From contig NZ_JASXSX010000001.1 in assembly GCF_032085515.1 (NCBI RefSeq), positions 1,302,001 to 1,366,000 of the forward strand: DNA of 64,000 bases. Reading direction: 5' to 3'. Below are positions 1 to 9,849 of the stretch, piece by piece. The stretch comes from Gleimia hominis. Its GTDB lineage: Bacteria > Actinomycetota > Actinomycetes > Actinomycetales > Actinomycetaceae. Made by a program: the position numbers and the translations under genes. The notes under the pieces were generated by a model that searched no databases, was not told where the DNA came from, and worked only from the letters and a program-made list of their open reading frames with translations. Position 1 is the first letter of the stretch. Each line of letters starts with the position of its first letter.

Positions 1-1
1 C

Positions 2-1642
2 CCGCAGGTAGCAGCCGCAATGGACGCGGACGTGGACGTGGCCGTGCTCAAAGGGTGGTCAAACTACCTGTGTATGCACAAGGTGTCTGGCGGCTACCCC
101 GATGACGACGACACGCTGTTCGCCCCCGCTCCCTCCTCAACCACCGGCAAACAGGTGGTGCGGCTGCGAGCGTGGGCAGAAGAAACCACCACGGGGGACC
201 GCGATGACCTCACCCCCGGAGTTAACAATGAGGCGTGGCGAGCCGTGTCAGTAAACACTAACCAGTGTTTAGGAACCGCGTGTCCGATGCGGTCCGAATG
301 CTTTCCCGCTATGGCCCGTGAGGCAGCTGCTAAAGCCCAGATCGTCGTCACCAACCACTCGATGCTCGGAATCCACGCCGGTACAGACAACCGCATTCTC
401 GGTGAGTTCGACGCCCTCATAGTCGACGAGTCCCACGATCTAGCCCGCGTTGTTCGCGACCAATCCGCCCGGCAACTCGCCCCAAACTGGGTGTCCTCCC
501 GGGCCCGAAGGGTTACGCGCCGCTCCAGCGTGGACACGCACGCACTCGAGGACGGCTCTGAACTGTTCAACACCGCGTTAGAATCCCTCGACGAAGGCCT
601 TCTTACTGTGCGCCCACCCGAACTCGTCGAAGCCCTCTCCGCCATCGACTCCCAAGTGCGCGACGTAGTGCGACAAATCGGAGCTCAATCCGGGTTAGAA
701 GCAATCGACAAGAAACTGGCGCTCGCGGCCCTGTCAGACACCCAAGCGTTCTTGGATGCCTGGGGGCGGGACCCGGAGCGGATGATCACCTGGGTGTCGC
801 GGTCAAAAGATGAGCAGCAGACGTATCTTAACTGCGCCCCGTTAGACGTGGCGGGAGCCATTGCGCACAACTTGTTTGCCGAACGTGGCTGCGTCCTCAC
901 GTCCGCGACCCTCAAGCTCGCGGGCTCGTTCACATCCATGGCGCGCGAGACTGGCGCATCACTGCTGCCAGGCACGGTGCACACCCTCGACGTTGGAACC
1001 CCATTTGCCCCAGAAAAACAGGGGATCCTCTACGTGGCTTCGCATCTGCAGGTGCCGGGCAGGTCGGGGGTGAACGCCGATGCCCTCACAGAACTCGTTG
1101 AACTCACCCAAGCGGCGGGTGGGGGCGCGCTCGCCCTGTTCTCATCCCGCGTGGGTGCCCAAGAAGGGGCGGCCGCACTGCGCGAAGCACTGGACGTACC
1201 CGTTTATGTGCAGGGGGAAGAACAGTTACCCGCACTGATCAATAAGTTCGCAGCAGAGGAAGATTCGTGCCTCGTCGGCACCTTGTCGCTGTGGCAAGGA
1301 ATAGACGTAAAAGGGCATGCGTGCCGACTCATCACGATCGACCGGATTCCGTTTCCAGTGCCCTCCGACCCGGTGGTGGCAGCCCGGAACCGCGAAGTTG
1401 CAAAACGCGGGGGGAACCCATTTAAAGTGGTGTCGCTCGACCACGCGGCCCTTTTGATGCGCCAAGCAGCAGGCAGGTTACTGCGCTCAGATGAAGACCG
1501 GGGGATGGTCGCGATTCTCGATTCCCGGGTGGCGAGCCGTGGCTACGGTAAATATCTTCTGACTTCGCTGCCGCGCATGTGGCGTACCGACCAAAAGTCC
1601 GTTGCTTTATCCGCTTTAAGGCGTTTGAATAGTGGTAACTGA
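2..1642 (+). CDS. DinG/XPD-like ATP-dependent DNA helicase, C-terminal part
   Basis: The frame is open to the left edge, so the gene starts outside the window and its Walker A region is missing. From the first visible Met (base 20) four cysteines (residues 18, 83, 88, 94; CLGTACPMRSEC) fit the Fe-S cluster of XPD/DinG superfamily 2 helicases. A DESH box (residues 136-139) is the DEAH Walker B. Near the C-terminus SLWQGIDVKG and QAAGRLLRSDEDRG match helicase motifs V and VI. Family members unwind 5'-3' DNA structures such as forks, D-loops or R-loops. The stop lies about 33 bases before ldh. Family assignment is firm; the exact ortholog is not. Confidence 0.88.
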   Translation, partial: PQVAAAMDADVDVAVLKGWSNYLCMHKVSGGYPDDDDTLFAPAPSSTTGKQVVRLRAWAEETTTGDRDDLTPGVNNEAWRAVSVNTNQCLGTACPMRSECFPAMAREAAAKAQIVVTNHSMLGIHAGTDNRILGEFDALIVDESHDLARVVRDQSARQLAPNWVSSRARRVTRRSSVDTHALEDGSELFNTALESLDEGLLTVRPPELVEALSAIDSQVRDVVRQIGAQSGLEAIDKKLALAALSDTQAFLDAWGRDPERMITWVSRSKDEQQTYLNCAPLDVAGAIAHNLFAERGCVLTSATLKLAGSFTSMARETGASLLPGTVHTLDVGTPFAPEKQGILYVASHLQVPGRSGVNADALTELVELTQAAGGGALALFSSRVGAQEGAAALREALDVPVYVQGEEQLPALINKFAAEEDSCLVGTLSLWQGIDVKGHACRLITIDRIPFPVPSDPVVAARNREVAKRGGNPFKVVSLDHAALLMRQAAGRLLRSDEDRGMVAILDSRVASRGYGKYLLTSLPRMWRTDQKSVALSALRRLNSGN

Positions 1643-1675
1643 CCTTGATCAGTTTCAGAAATGGAGAAAACAGCT

Positions 1676-2668
1676 ATGAGCAGCACTACCCCTAAGTCGT
1701 TATACCCGTCCCACGTGCCAGGTGGCCCGTCGAAAATCAGTGTCGTGGGTGCGGGCGCGGTGGGGACCGCGGTCGCATACGCGTCAGCTATCCGCGGTGA
1801 CGCGCGCAAAATCGCGCTCTTCGACATTAATAAAGAAAAAGTTGAAGCCGAAGCGATGGACATTGCCCACGGCATCCAGTTCACGGGCTGCGGTTCCGTG
1901 GAGGGGTCAGATGACATCGCGGTGATTGAAAACTCTGACCTGGTGATCATCACGGCGGGGGCAAAGCAGAAACCGGGGCAGACGCGTTTGGATTTAGCGG
2001 AGTCCACCGTGAATCTGATGCGCAAGATTGTGCCTCAAGTATGCGAATACGCGCCGAACGCGGTGCAAATGTATATTACGAACCCGGTGGATGTGGTGAC
2101 GTACGCGGCGTTGAAGATTTCGGGTTTGCCGCGCAACCAAGTGTTCGGGTCCGGCACGGTGCTCGACACTTCGCGCCTGCGGTACCTAGTATCACGGCAC
2201 ACGGGGGTTGCAATTAAAAATATTCACGCGTACGTGGCCGGTGAGCACGGAGATTCCGAGGTCGCGTTGTGGTCCAGTGCGGAGATTGGTAACGTTCCGC
2301 TGCGTCATTGGGGTCCCACTGTGGATGGACGGATTTTTGACCGCCAGTTGCGTGACGAAATTGCGCATGAGGTAGTGCAGTCTGCATACCGGATTATTGA
2401 AGGTAAAGGCGCTACCAACTACGCGATTGGTTTGGCAGCGACTAATATTGCGTCCGCGGTGCTACGCGACGAGAACCGGGTGCTGACTATTTCGTCAATG
2501 CTGGATGATTGGCAGGGGATCTCCGATATTGTGATGGCCGCACCGACTTTAGTTGACCGGCAGGGCGCCGGGCGGGTGTTGGAACCGCCGCTGACCCTGC
2601 ATGAACGCGACGGGCTAACGAGGTCCGCTGAAAACCTGCGTGAGGTTGCGAAGAGCCTGGGGCTGTAG
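1676..2668 (+). CDS. ldh: L-lactate dehydrogenase
   Basis: NAD-dependent reduction of pyruvate to L-lactate in the cytoplasm. The N-terminal Rossmann fold has GAGAVG, the substrate loop region reads ITAGAKQKPGQTRLDL, and the active-site His lies in GEHGDSEV. The product is 330 residues, usual for bacterial LDH. I chose the ATG at 1676 because GGAGAAA at 1663-1669 is a well-spaced ribosome site; the in-frame ATG at 1661 overlaps that site and lacks its own. A strong hairpin follows the stop. The gene implies fermentative growth. Malate dehydrogenase is an alternative in this superfamily, but the Gln in KQKPGQTR favours LDH. Confidence 0.93.
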   Translation: MSSTTPKSLYPSHVPGGPSKISVVGAGAVGTAVAYASAIRGDARKIALFDINKEKVEAEAMDIAHGIQFTGCGSVEGSDDIAVIENSDLVIITAGAKQKPGQTRLDLAESTVNLMRKIVPQVCEYAPNAVQMYITNPVDVVTYAALKISGLPRNQVFGSGTVLDTSRLRYLVSRHTGVAIKNIHAYVAGEHGDSEVALWSSAEIGNVPLRHWGPTVDGRIFDRQLRDEIAHEVVQSAYRIIEGKGATNYAIGLAATNIASAVLRDENRVLTISSMLDDWQGISDIVMAAPTLVDRQGAGRVLEPPLTLHERDGLTRSAENLREVAKSLGL

Positions 2669-2722
2669 TTTTTCCTGGTCTTGTGTGCGGATGGTTGCGT
2701 TCACCCACGCAAAGTGAAGTAA

Positions 2723-2758
2723 GAGGGGGTCTGTGGAGTTAACTCCACAGACCCCCTC
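2723..2758. terminator. Bidirectional terminator between ldh and GH101
   Basis: A perfect 36-base palindrome, two 18-base arms (GAGGGGGTCTGTGGAGTT and its complement) meeting at GTTAAC. It lies between the convergent ldh and GH101 genes and can serve both. T-runs on either side are weak. Confidence 0.8.
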
Positions 2759-2863
2759 ATTTACATCTGCACCCGTGCACTCCGGGCTAAAGTAGATCCG
2801 GGTCTGAGTGGTCCCGAAGTCTGGCAACTGGATTGCGCCAGACCGCGGGCACCAAACTCGTTA

Positions 2864-5800
2864 CTACCGGGTCCTGCGCCGGGCCAGTACCAGCCCCGTG
2901 CCCAACACCCCAGCGCACGCTGCGAGTGTGAGCCAGCCAGCTACTTGAGCGCCGGTGCGGGACAGCGAACCGTGCTTACCACCAGTGGTCTGCTTGTGCC
3001 CAGGCTTACCCGGGGTAGTGTTCCCACCACCGGGGGTCTGCGCATTGCCACCTTCACCAGGGGCGTCGGTCTGCGCGGGCGGTACCGGCTGCTCGGACCC
3101 ACCTGGCTCGGTTGGTTCCGTGGTCGGCTCATCCGTGCTACCTGGTTCGGTTGGTTCCGTGGTCGCACCGTCGGTCTTGCAGTTGCCACCGAGGCGGATC
3201 TCAGCTGCCCCACCGAAGGCCTGGCCATTGAGCGCATTCTTCTGCACCATCTTCGCGTACGAGCCTTCCACCGGGTCGAACTCGAATACCTGCGGTTTAG
3301 TGCTGTCGGTCAGCGAGGCGGACACAACCGGGTCACCCCAGTTCTTGCCATCCTTCGAGATGAATAGGTCGAAGTCCTTAACCCGACCGTTCTGCGCGTT
3401 CCCACGCGTCGTGTACTCAAATCCCGTGATGGTGCAGCGCGCACCCTTTTGGGCCGCTTCTGCTGGCCGAACTGTAATCCAGTGCGGGTACTTCGCTACC
3501 GACGGCGAGTACTCGGTGTGCCAGTAGGTATTGGGATTGCCATCTACCGCTGCACTAGCAGGACCGTTCGGTTCCGGTTCACCCGACTTCTGTTCCGAGC
3601 TCACGCCCTGAACCGTCAACTTCTTGAACGGGTTGAGCAGGGTCAAATGCTGCGGGTCGATTGTGAACCGGCGTTCACTGGTGCGTTCTTCACCGTTTTC
3701 CGTCCACGTAGGTTGGAATACGATGTCGTCGGCCTTCGCGTTTCGAGGCAGTGTGAGTTCCCAGTGCGCAACTGATTTCTCGCCCGGCTTCACGGCATTA
3801 ACACCGTCTTTCACCGGTTTAAGCGACCAGCCTTGCGGTACTTTCACCGAGTGCTTCACGTCCTCCAACGGGCCTTGAATTGCCTCCACAGAAGTGGTGA
3901 CGTCGAACGCGAGCGTTTGTTTATCACCGGAATCCACGCGTTTCACATCCAGGTTGATCGCCGGTTCAGTTTCCACCCGCTCCACCCGGAAGTTGTCGAT
4001 AACCAGGTCCGCTTGCGGATACTTACCTTGGTTGAGAATCCCTAGGTACACCGGGTCTTTCGCATCAACCGTGAACTCCTGCTTGAACTGTGCGGTACCT
4101 TTACCGGCTTTACCCGCACCCGCCGGGTCACGGTCAACCCCCTTGTAGCCCGTACCACGAGCCATCTTCAAAGGCCACTTGTCCGCGGCGTATTCAGACC
4201 ATCCCTTGTCGCCGGGCTTATCCACCCCGAGGAACAACGTGTAGTCGTCATCAAACGCAGTTTGGTAGTCGAACGATACGCGGTACTTGTAGCCGCGCTC
4301 CAGCGGGACAGAAGCTTGCGTGGTGCGCAAGATCAGCCCCGGGTTCTCCTGGTGTGCCATGAGCGACCATTCCCCATCGAGCACGTTGTCGAGGTACTTG
4401 CCGCCGTCAGTTGCGGTGCTGTCCTTATCCTCGATAATGCCGTACCAGCCGGATTGTGAGAATGGAACGTGCTTGCGTGCCAACTGGGTGCGTGCGTCAC
4501 CGGTCTTGTTTGAAGACCCGGTTACGAACGGCCAGTAGCCGTCGTCTACGTCCTCAAAATCGGTGAACACTATGGTCTTATCCGTCTGGTTCGGATCTGT
4601 GGGTGGTTGCCATTCGACGATCCGCAGATCATCGACTGCCACTTTCGCGTCCCCTGCTTCGGCCGCAATCGTGAATGTAAACGGTTTCCCATCCGTCTTA
4701 AACCGCACCGGGACGCGCTGGAAGTACTTGCCTAGCTTCTCGTCCGAAGCAGTGGCGTTGAGCGCAGAAGAAGCGTTAATCTCCGTCACCGCTTTACCTG
4801 TCTCACCCGCTTGGTTAGCGATCGGCGAAACGCCCTCACCGGTAGCGGAAACCGTTACTGGCCGGGTCTTCCCAGGTTGGATTTCTACCCAAGCCCACGC
4901 GGAATACGTGCCCGCTGGAACCTTGAGTTCTTGTGAAATCGCAGCCTTATCAGCTCCCAGAACCGCCTGCTTATTGTTGCGGTTCGACGTTTCAACCGAG
5001 GTGTTCCCCTCCGTGTCGTACGCGTCAAGGGTTCCCGAGAAGAAACCCGGATCCGTTATGTTCGATCCCTGTCCCCAGTTAGGCTCAGGCTTCTGCGGAA
5101 GCTCCGAAGTGGGGTAGAGAACGTAGGCTGCGCCCTTATCCGTTTGCGGAAGAGAGACGGAACCATTCGAAACAGACACGTCCGAAACCTTCTGCCGGCC
5201 CGTATCCGTGAGCTTGTACAGCGTCAGCGCGCTCTGCCCAGACCACGTATTCGTAAGCTTCCAGGTGCTTGCTTTCCCAGAATCGTTCCAGTAGTACAAG
5301 CGGTCCTTCCCACCATCAGCCCACGGCAGCAGGTAGGAACCGTTTTCGTAAACGGTTGCGCCGTCGAACTCTATCTTGCGGTTCTTCGGAATCTCATCGC
5401 CACCGATGGAATCCAGTGGGGAGGTTACTTTAGTGCCGTCCTCAAACTGGATTTCGTGGTCTCCCCAGCGCATAATCTGCGAGCGCTGCAAGAACTTCGC
5501 GGGCAGGTTGCGTTCCCACACGTTTTGGATGAACGCGTTGTAATCCACGTGTCCGGTCCAACCCTCGAACTCCACGGTATTTGGGTTCCCAAGCATCGGG
5601 TCGGGGTTGAACGTGTCGCGCCCTGAGTTGTAAACCATGCGGAACAGCTTGGAGTTAATCCCCTTATTGCTCGAACCACCGTATTTCTCGTCGTTCGCCC
5701 AGTGCGACCACGTGTTCACGGTTGGTAGCGCATCCGACCATTCGGAACCTTGCCGCCATCCCTGCTTAGCGATTTCCTCAGAGAACCGGACGCCTTCCCA

Positions 5801-7747
5801 CCCACGCGGGTAGTAAACGTCCCAGTACAACCAGTTCAGGTTCGAATCTTTCGGGAAGTCTTTGCGCAGTTGCTTTAGCCGCTTGAGGACATTGCCGGTG
5901 GCTAGGTCCTTCTGGTTGTTCATGTAGTACGCCTGGTTCATCCATCCCCAAGCTTTTTGCGGCGGCATCTTCAGCAGATCGGGGCCGAACACGTTGGCTT
6001 CCGAGTAGCTTTCGGTAGCATTCACGTGGATCCCGAATGTTGCGTTCCAGTCTTTACCTTCGTTCACGAGGGTCCGCAGGTCTTTCAGCCCACCAGCTTT
6101 TTCGTTGTAGTTACCCGCGTAGTCACCTTGCGCGGAGTCGTGGCCTTCCGCTTGGTAGCCCTTGAGCAGTACTTGCTGCCCGAGGTTGTCGGTTGCCAGT
6201 GCGATCCGCTTCGTGTCATCCAGGGTGCGCAGGAACGGGTGCGTCGCCTGCGACACGATATTGAACGGAATGCGCACAATCACGTTGTTCGCCACGTCTT
6301 CAGCACCTTCCACTTCGGGAACGATGTCGCGCGTGGCGATTGCCGCGTCTTGCCAGTCCACTTTTTTGTCATTGTTCTGGTCCGCAACAACTTTGACTTT
6401 CACGTACGGGTCTGCGTCCGGGCCGATTCCGTTGCCATCGTCGTAGGTTTGGATGGCTTTGGAACGCCACGTCCAGGTGGCGGGCCCTACGTGTCCGGCA
6501 CGCTGGTTTTTATTGACCGTGAGGTCGTATGTGAATCGAGTGTTGTTTGACGTGTTCGCTGCCGTGTTATCACCAATCGCGTTAGTGTCGAACGCAGCGG
6601 CTAGGTCACTGTTTGCAGCAACCGCCATGTATGAGGTACCGGCTTTCGCCTTGTCTTTTGCCACGTTCAAAAGCGTGTCACCAGAGGATTCACGGTTTAC
6701 GCTCGTGTTCGCCGCCATCACTTGGGCAGCGGGGTCATCGCCGGTCACCGTCACGAGGGAAAGCCCGGGAATCGATATGTGCCCAACTTTGTGATCGGGG
6801 TCTTGAATGTTGGTGAGCTTGTAGGTGAGTGTCCCGTCTTTGACAGACATTTGCACGTCGAGGCTCACCGCGCCCAGGTCTTTGAGTTTCAGTGGGTAGG
6901 TTACTGTAGTTCCATCTTCTGAGGTACTGACGTCCCCTACCTGGACCGCGTAGTCTTTGCCGTCCACCTGGATTTTCGAAAGTGGATCACCGAGCTGTCC
7001 GATGAGTTGTTTCTCACCGATGCGGTAGTCGATGACCTGCGGGAAATCTGGGTGGGTGCGCACCGTGATGGTGTCGTCCGTAATTTCCTTCGCACCATCT
7101 GGCACGGTTACTTCTGGTGCGGGAGCCGGTTCCTCCGGCTCTTCAGCTGCTTTAACTTCGCCGGTAAAAGCGTTGAACTCCGCTAAAGAGGCCACAGTTT
7201 CCGCACTGCTATCCCCACCCCAGCTGGACTCGTACTGCACTTTCACGCAGTTCGCCTGCACGGGATCAAAGGTGATCTCTTGGTTGTTTGTGCCCTCACC
7301 TGCATCCACCGACCCCGTTTTAACCGGATCGGTCAATTCAAATGCGGCGGCGTTACAGTCATCTGTATCCACGGCATAAATACTGTATTCGTGCACACGT
7401 CCGGAGCCGTTGGAGCTTTGGCGGGGGAGTAGGTCTACTCGCGCCAATGGAACCGCTTTGTCAGCGAGTTTCACCACGAACCAGTGCGGAAGTGGATCTT
7501 TCCCATCACTCCATTTTGTGTGCCAGTAGGTATCGGGATTTGAATCCAGTATCAGATCCAATGCCCCGTTGGAACCTTCGCCGGTTTTTTCGACTGACGA
7601 TGCTTCGACAGCCGCCATCGCGCCCTGCTCAATTTTCGTATACTCCACTGTGGTTTCGGCCGTGAACGCGTGAGTGCCTGTCAATGACAGGGTAAGAGCA
7701 CACGCTGCACCCGCCGCCACAGCGGTAGCCGGTAGGCGTTTTCTCAA
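2864..7747 (-). CDS. Cell-wall-anchored GH101 endo-alpha-N-acetylgalactosaminidase
   Basis: A 1627-residue surface enzyme predicted to release Gal-beta-1,3-GalNAc (core 1) from Ser/Thr of mucin-type glycoproteins. Order: signal peptide (about 1-30), F5/8 type C/CBM32-like domain (about 40-195, WHTKWS), acidic-proline linker, GH101 core (about 215-880), beta-sandwich galactose-binding-like modules (about 890-1290), NEW3-like domain, a second F5/8C domain (YWHTEYS), Thr/Pro/Glu-rich linker, then LSRTG (1595-1599), a membrane helix and an RRRTR tail for sortase anchoring. Asp643 in YWDVYY and Glu669 in GSEW fit the family's nucleophile and acid/base; that assignment is by motif only. The start codon is TTG, with GGGGG 5 bases upstream. 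Transcribed alone, but functionally paired with the GH112/ABC locus to the right. Confidence 0.92.
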   Translation of the reverse strand: MRKRLPATAVAAGAACALTLSLTGTHAFTAETTVEYTKIEQGAMAAVEASSVEKTGEGSNGALDLILDSNPDTYWHTKWSDGKDPLPHWFVVKLADKAVPLARVDLLPRQSSNGSGRVHEYSIYAVDTDDCNAAAFELTDPVKTGSVDAGEGTNNQEITFDPVQANCVKVQYESSWGGDSSAETVASLAEFNAFTGEVKAAEEPEEPAPAPEVTVPDGAKEITDDTITVRTHPDFPQVIDYRIGEKQLIGQLGDPLSKIQVDGKDYAVQVGDVSTSEDGTTVTYPLKLKDLGAVSLDVQMSVKDGTLTYKLTNIQDPDHKVGHISIPGLSLVTVTGDDPAAQVMAANTSVNRESSGDTLLNVAKDKAKAGTSYMAVAANSDLAAAFDTNAIGDNTAANTSNNTRFTYDLTVNKNQRAGHVGPATWTWRSKAIQTYDDGNGIGPDADPYVKVKVVADQNNDKKVDWQDAAIATRDIVPEVEGAEDVANNVIVRIPFNIVSQATHPFLRTLDDTKRIALATDNLGQQVLLKGYQAEGHDSAQGDYAGNYNEKAGGLKDLRTLVNEGKDWNATFGIHVNATESYSEANVFGPDLLKMPPQKAWGWMNQAYYMNNQKDLATGNVLKRLKQLRKDFPKDSNLNWLYWDVYYPRGWEGVRFSEEIAKQGWRQGSEWSDALPTVNTWSHWANDEKYGGSSNKGINSKLFRMVYNSGRDTFNPDPMLGNPNTVEFEGWTGHVDYNAFIQNVWERNLPAKFLQRSQIMRWGDHEIQFEDGTKVTSPLDSIGGDEIPKNRKIEFDGATVYENGSYLLPWADGGKDRLYYWNDSGKASTWKLTNTWSGQSALTLYKLTDTGRQKVSDVSVSNGSVSLPQTDKGAAYVLYPTSELPQKPEPNWGQGSNITDPGFFSGTLDAYDTEGNTSVETSNRNNKQAVLGADKAAISQELKVPAGTYSAWAWVEIQPGKTRPVTVSATGEGVSPIANQAGETGKAVTEINASSALNATASDEKLGKYFQRVPVRFKTDGKPFTFTIAAEAGDAKVAVDDLRIVEWQPPTDPNQTDKTIVFTDFEDVDDGYWPFVTGSSNKTGDARTQLARKHVPFSQSGWYGIIEDKDSTATDGGKYLDNVLDGEWSLMAHQENPGLILRTTQASVPLERGYKYRVSFDYQTAFDDDYTLFLGVDKPGDKGWSEYAADKWPLKMARGTGYKGVDRDPAGAGKAGKGTAQFKQEFTVDAKDPVYLGILNQGKYPQADLVIDNFRVERVETEPAINLDVKRVDSGDKQTLAFDVTTSVEAIQGPLEDVKHSVKVPQGWSLKPVKDGVNAVKPGEKSVAHWELTLPRNAKADDIVFQPTWTENGEERTSERRFTIDPQHLTLLNPFKKLTVQGVSSEQKSGEPEPNGPASAAVDGNPNTYWHTEYSPSVAKYPHWITVRPAEAAQKGARCTITGFEYTTRGNAQNGRVKDFDLFISKDGKNWGDPVVSASLTDSTKPQVFEFDPVEGSYAKMVQKNALNGQAFGGAAEIRLGGNCKTDGATTEPTEPGSTDEPTTEPTEPGGSEQPVPPAQTDAPGEGGNAQTPGGGNTTPGKPGHKQTTGGKHGSLSRTGAQVAGWLTLAACAGVLGTGLVLARRRTR

Positions 7748-7980
7748 GATGCCCCCTTCTTCCTTGAATATTGGGCTTGTATGTACTATCTGGGACTAAT
7801 CGCGAAATGATCAGTTGTGAGTAGAAAGAAATCTTTCATTCATAAACGCTCAAATGCGATCACGTTCAGCATAGCTGATAATCACAGCTTACGAAACTAG
7901 TATAAAGGCCTATTTCTTTATTTGAGCGGCCCGCGTTTATCTAGCACGGAAAGAAAAAACAAATCGTCAAAAATTATTGT
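7748..7980 (-). promoter_or_regulatory. Promoter region of the GH101 gene
   Basis: This AT-rich gap upstream of the leftward GH101 gene holds no gene. On the minus strand GTGATTA and GTGATCG occur 22 bases apart (around 7857-7888), resembling the GATT/GATC half-sites seen near the deoR gene. Co-regulation by that DeoR protein is inference. No clear -10/-35 pair can be singled out. Confidence 0.4.
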
Positions 7981-8012
7981 GCCCGCAAGACACGGGTTTC
8001 GGTCTTGCGGGC
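7981..8012 (-). terminator. Rho-independent terminator of the aldolase operon
   Basis: Arms GCCCGCAAGAC and GTCTTGCGGGC pair perfectly over 11 bases with a 10-base loop. On the minus strand the hairpin is followed by a T-rich stretch with TTTTT, as expected for an intrinsic terminator after the aldolase stop. Confidence 0.85.
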
Positions 8013-8034
8013 ACGGTAGCTACTGAGGGGGAAA

Positions 8035-8874
8035 CTAGTTACCTTGGTACAGGCGCAGGAGGCGCTCCACTTCCTGTTCCACAGCCTCCGTCGCTGGGCC
8101 GTTGTACTTGCGAGGATCAACGAGAGTCGGTTTGTCCTCCAGCACGTTCCGCAGCACTTGCGTGAAAGTGACGTTCAGGTGTGTGGACACGTTGATCTTC
8201 GTCATGCCCGCGGCGATCGCTGCCTGCATTCCTGCATCTGGCACGCCGCTGGAACCGTGGAGCACTAGGGGAACATCTACTTGCGATTTGATTGCGGCAA
8301 TCAGGTCGTCATCTAGCACCGCGGTGCGTTCCGACATGGCGTGTGAAGACCCCACGGCTACGGCAAGTAGGTCAACGCCCGTGTCTGCAACAAACTGGGC
8401 GGCATCGTGTGGATCTGTGCGGGCACTGGGGTCGTGCACTCCATTCTTACCGCCTACCTCACCGAGCTCGGCTTCAACCCCAACGCCGCTGCCGTGCGCG
8501 TACTCAACGATTTCGCGGGTGGCCGCGCGGTTTTCCTCATCGGGCAATTTGGAACCGTCATACATAATGGAGGTAAATCCCATATCCACTGCGGCGCGGC
8601 ACAAATCCAGGTCCTCCGCGTGATCAAGATGCACGGCTACATCCGCGTCAGTGCTCTTCGCCAGTTCCAGCAGCGCGGCACCAATGGGGCGCAAATGGTT
8701 GCCGTAGTACTTAATCGCGTTTTGCGATAGCTGCAGCACCACCGGCAGGCCGGTTTGCTCCGCAGCCTGCACGAACGCGTGCGCGTGTTCTAGTAAGACG
8801 ACGTTGAATGCCCCTAAGCCGCGCTTTTCGCTGGCTGCAGCGCGGGCAGAATCCACGCAGTTAACTAAAGCCAT
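8035..8874 (-). CDS. Class II tagatose/fructose-bisphosphate aldolase
   Basis: A zinc-dependent class II aldolase, 279 residues, close to GatY/KbaY/FbaA length. VHLDHAED (81-88) carries the catalytic Asp84 and zinc ligand His85; VLHGSSGVPD and KINVSTHLN are the other zinc- and phosphate-binding motifs. It is the last gene of the leftward SIS-ROK-PfkB-aldolase operon, so the likely reaction is cleavage of tagatose 1,6-bisphosphate to dihydroxyacetone phosphate and glyceraldehyde 3-phosphate. Fructose 1,6-bisphosphate is possible from sequence alone; the tagatose assignment rests on context. GAGAGG lies upstream of the ATG, and a terminator follows. Confidence 0.9.
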   Translation of the reverse strand: MALVNCVDSARAAASEKRGLGAFNVVLLEHAHAFVQAAEQTGLPVVLQLSQNAIKYYGNHLRPIGAALLELAKSTDADVAVHLDHAEDLDLCRAAVDMGFTSIMYDGSKLPDEENRAATREIVEYAHGSGVGVEAELGEVGGKNGVHDPSARTDPHDAAQFVADTGVDLLAVAVGSSHAMSERTAVLDDDLIAAIKSQVDVPLVLHGSSGVPDAGMQAAIAAGMTKINVSTHLNVTFTQVLRNVLEDKPTLVDPRKYNGPATEAVEQEVERLLRLYQGN

Positions 8875-8906
8875 TGTTCATTTCCTCTCGACAAAAATTA
8901 TTAAAC

Positions 8907-9836
8907 CTAAGCTTGTGCGTGCAGCAGGCGATCGTAAACATCCATAACGATCTCACCGGCCACGGGAGCGGCAACCGCGGCACCAGCTAAAGCAGCGGCG
9001 TCCACGAGCCACTTTCTAAGCACCGTCCCATCTTGCGCCGCGGCTAACCCATCGCGTGCAGCGCCGCGCGCTAGAGCAGCGACCGACGCATCTCCAGCGC
9101 CAGTTGGGTTACCGGCAATAACTGCGGGTGGCGCCACGCGCACTCGTTCACCATGATTAATCTGAGCGACGAAACCATCCTCACCGCGCGAACAAACCAC
9201 GCCACCGGCACCGGCACCGAGCAGAAAGTCGATTCCTCGCTGCAGGTCGTGGCTATCCGTTAAGTCCGCTAACTCCTCGTGATTAGGCTTCAAGATATCC
9301 GCCCCAGCCTTAGCGGCTTCCAGCAGTGCTGGGCCAGACGTGTCGACGATACAGGTACCGCCCGCCTGCTTCACTGTTTTCACAATATGTGGCAGGTAGT
9401 CGCTGTTACCAGGCGGAAAGGAACCGGAAATGGCCACAACATCCGAGTTTCCAACCGCCGATAGCGTGCGGGTGAGCGAAGCGAAATCTGCCTCGGTGAG
9501 CCCCGCACCCGCCTCGTTGAGCACGGTCGCTTCGTTTTGCGCAACGATCGCAACCGAACGCCGCGTCTCGTGGTTAGTGCGCACAAACGCGGGGTGAATA
9601 AAAGAGTGGCCTTTGCATTCACCTAACAGCTGTTCAAACAGGTCACCGGCGTGCCCGCCGATGAATCCCGTAGCCGTTGTCTGCACCTCTAAGGCCGCGA
9701 GCACGCGCGAAACGTTAAGTCCCTTCCCTCCGGGACGCACCTGCACGTCGTGCACGCGATGGACTTGCCCGGGGCGCAGTTCACTCACCCCGTAGGTGAT
9801 ATCGAGTGCAGGGTTAACCGTAACTGTCCAGATCAT
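8907..9836 (-). CDS. PfkB-family sugar-phosphate kinase, likely tagatose-6-phosphate kinase
   Basis: A 309-residue kinase of the LacC/FruK group. It opens with WTVTVNPALDITY, has the family signature GGKGLNVSRVLAALE, and ends with NPTGAGDASVAALARG, where the Asp of GAGD is the catalytic base. It would phosphorylate tagatose 6-phosphate to the 1,6-bisphosphate used by the neighbouring aldolase; 1-phosphofructokinase is the main alternative. The ribosome site AGGAGGT (9841-9847 on the minus strand) decides the start: ATG at 9836 (MIWTV), not the longer open frame to 9914. It begins just after the ROK kinase stop, within the same operon. Confidence 0.88.
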   Translation of the reverse strand: MIWTVTVNPALDITYGVSELRPGQVHRVHDVQVRPGGKGLNVSRVLAALEVQTTATGFIGGHAGDLFEQLLGECKGHSFIHPAFVRTNHETRRSVAIVAQNEATVLNEAGAGLTEADFASLTRTLSAVGNSDVVAISGSFPPGNSDYLPHIVKTVKQAGGTCIVDTSGPALLEAAKAGADILKPNHEELADLTDSHDLQRGIDFLLGAGAGGVVCSRGEDGFVAQINHGERVRVAPPAVIAGNPTGAGDASVAALARGAARDGLAAAQDGTVLRKWLVDAAALAGAAVAAPVAGEIVMDVYDRLLHAQA

Positions 9837-9849
9837 CATTACCTCCTGA

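Noticed and set aside
2945..3527. Plus-strand open frames over the 3' end of the GH101 gene
   Set aside because: They mirror the Thr/Pro/Glu-rich linker codons on the opposite strand and have no start signals or domains.
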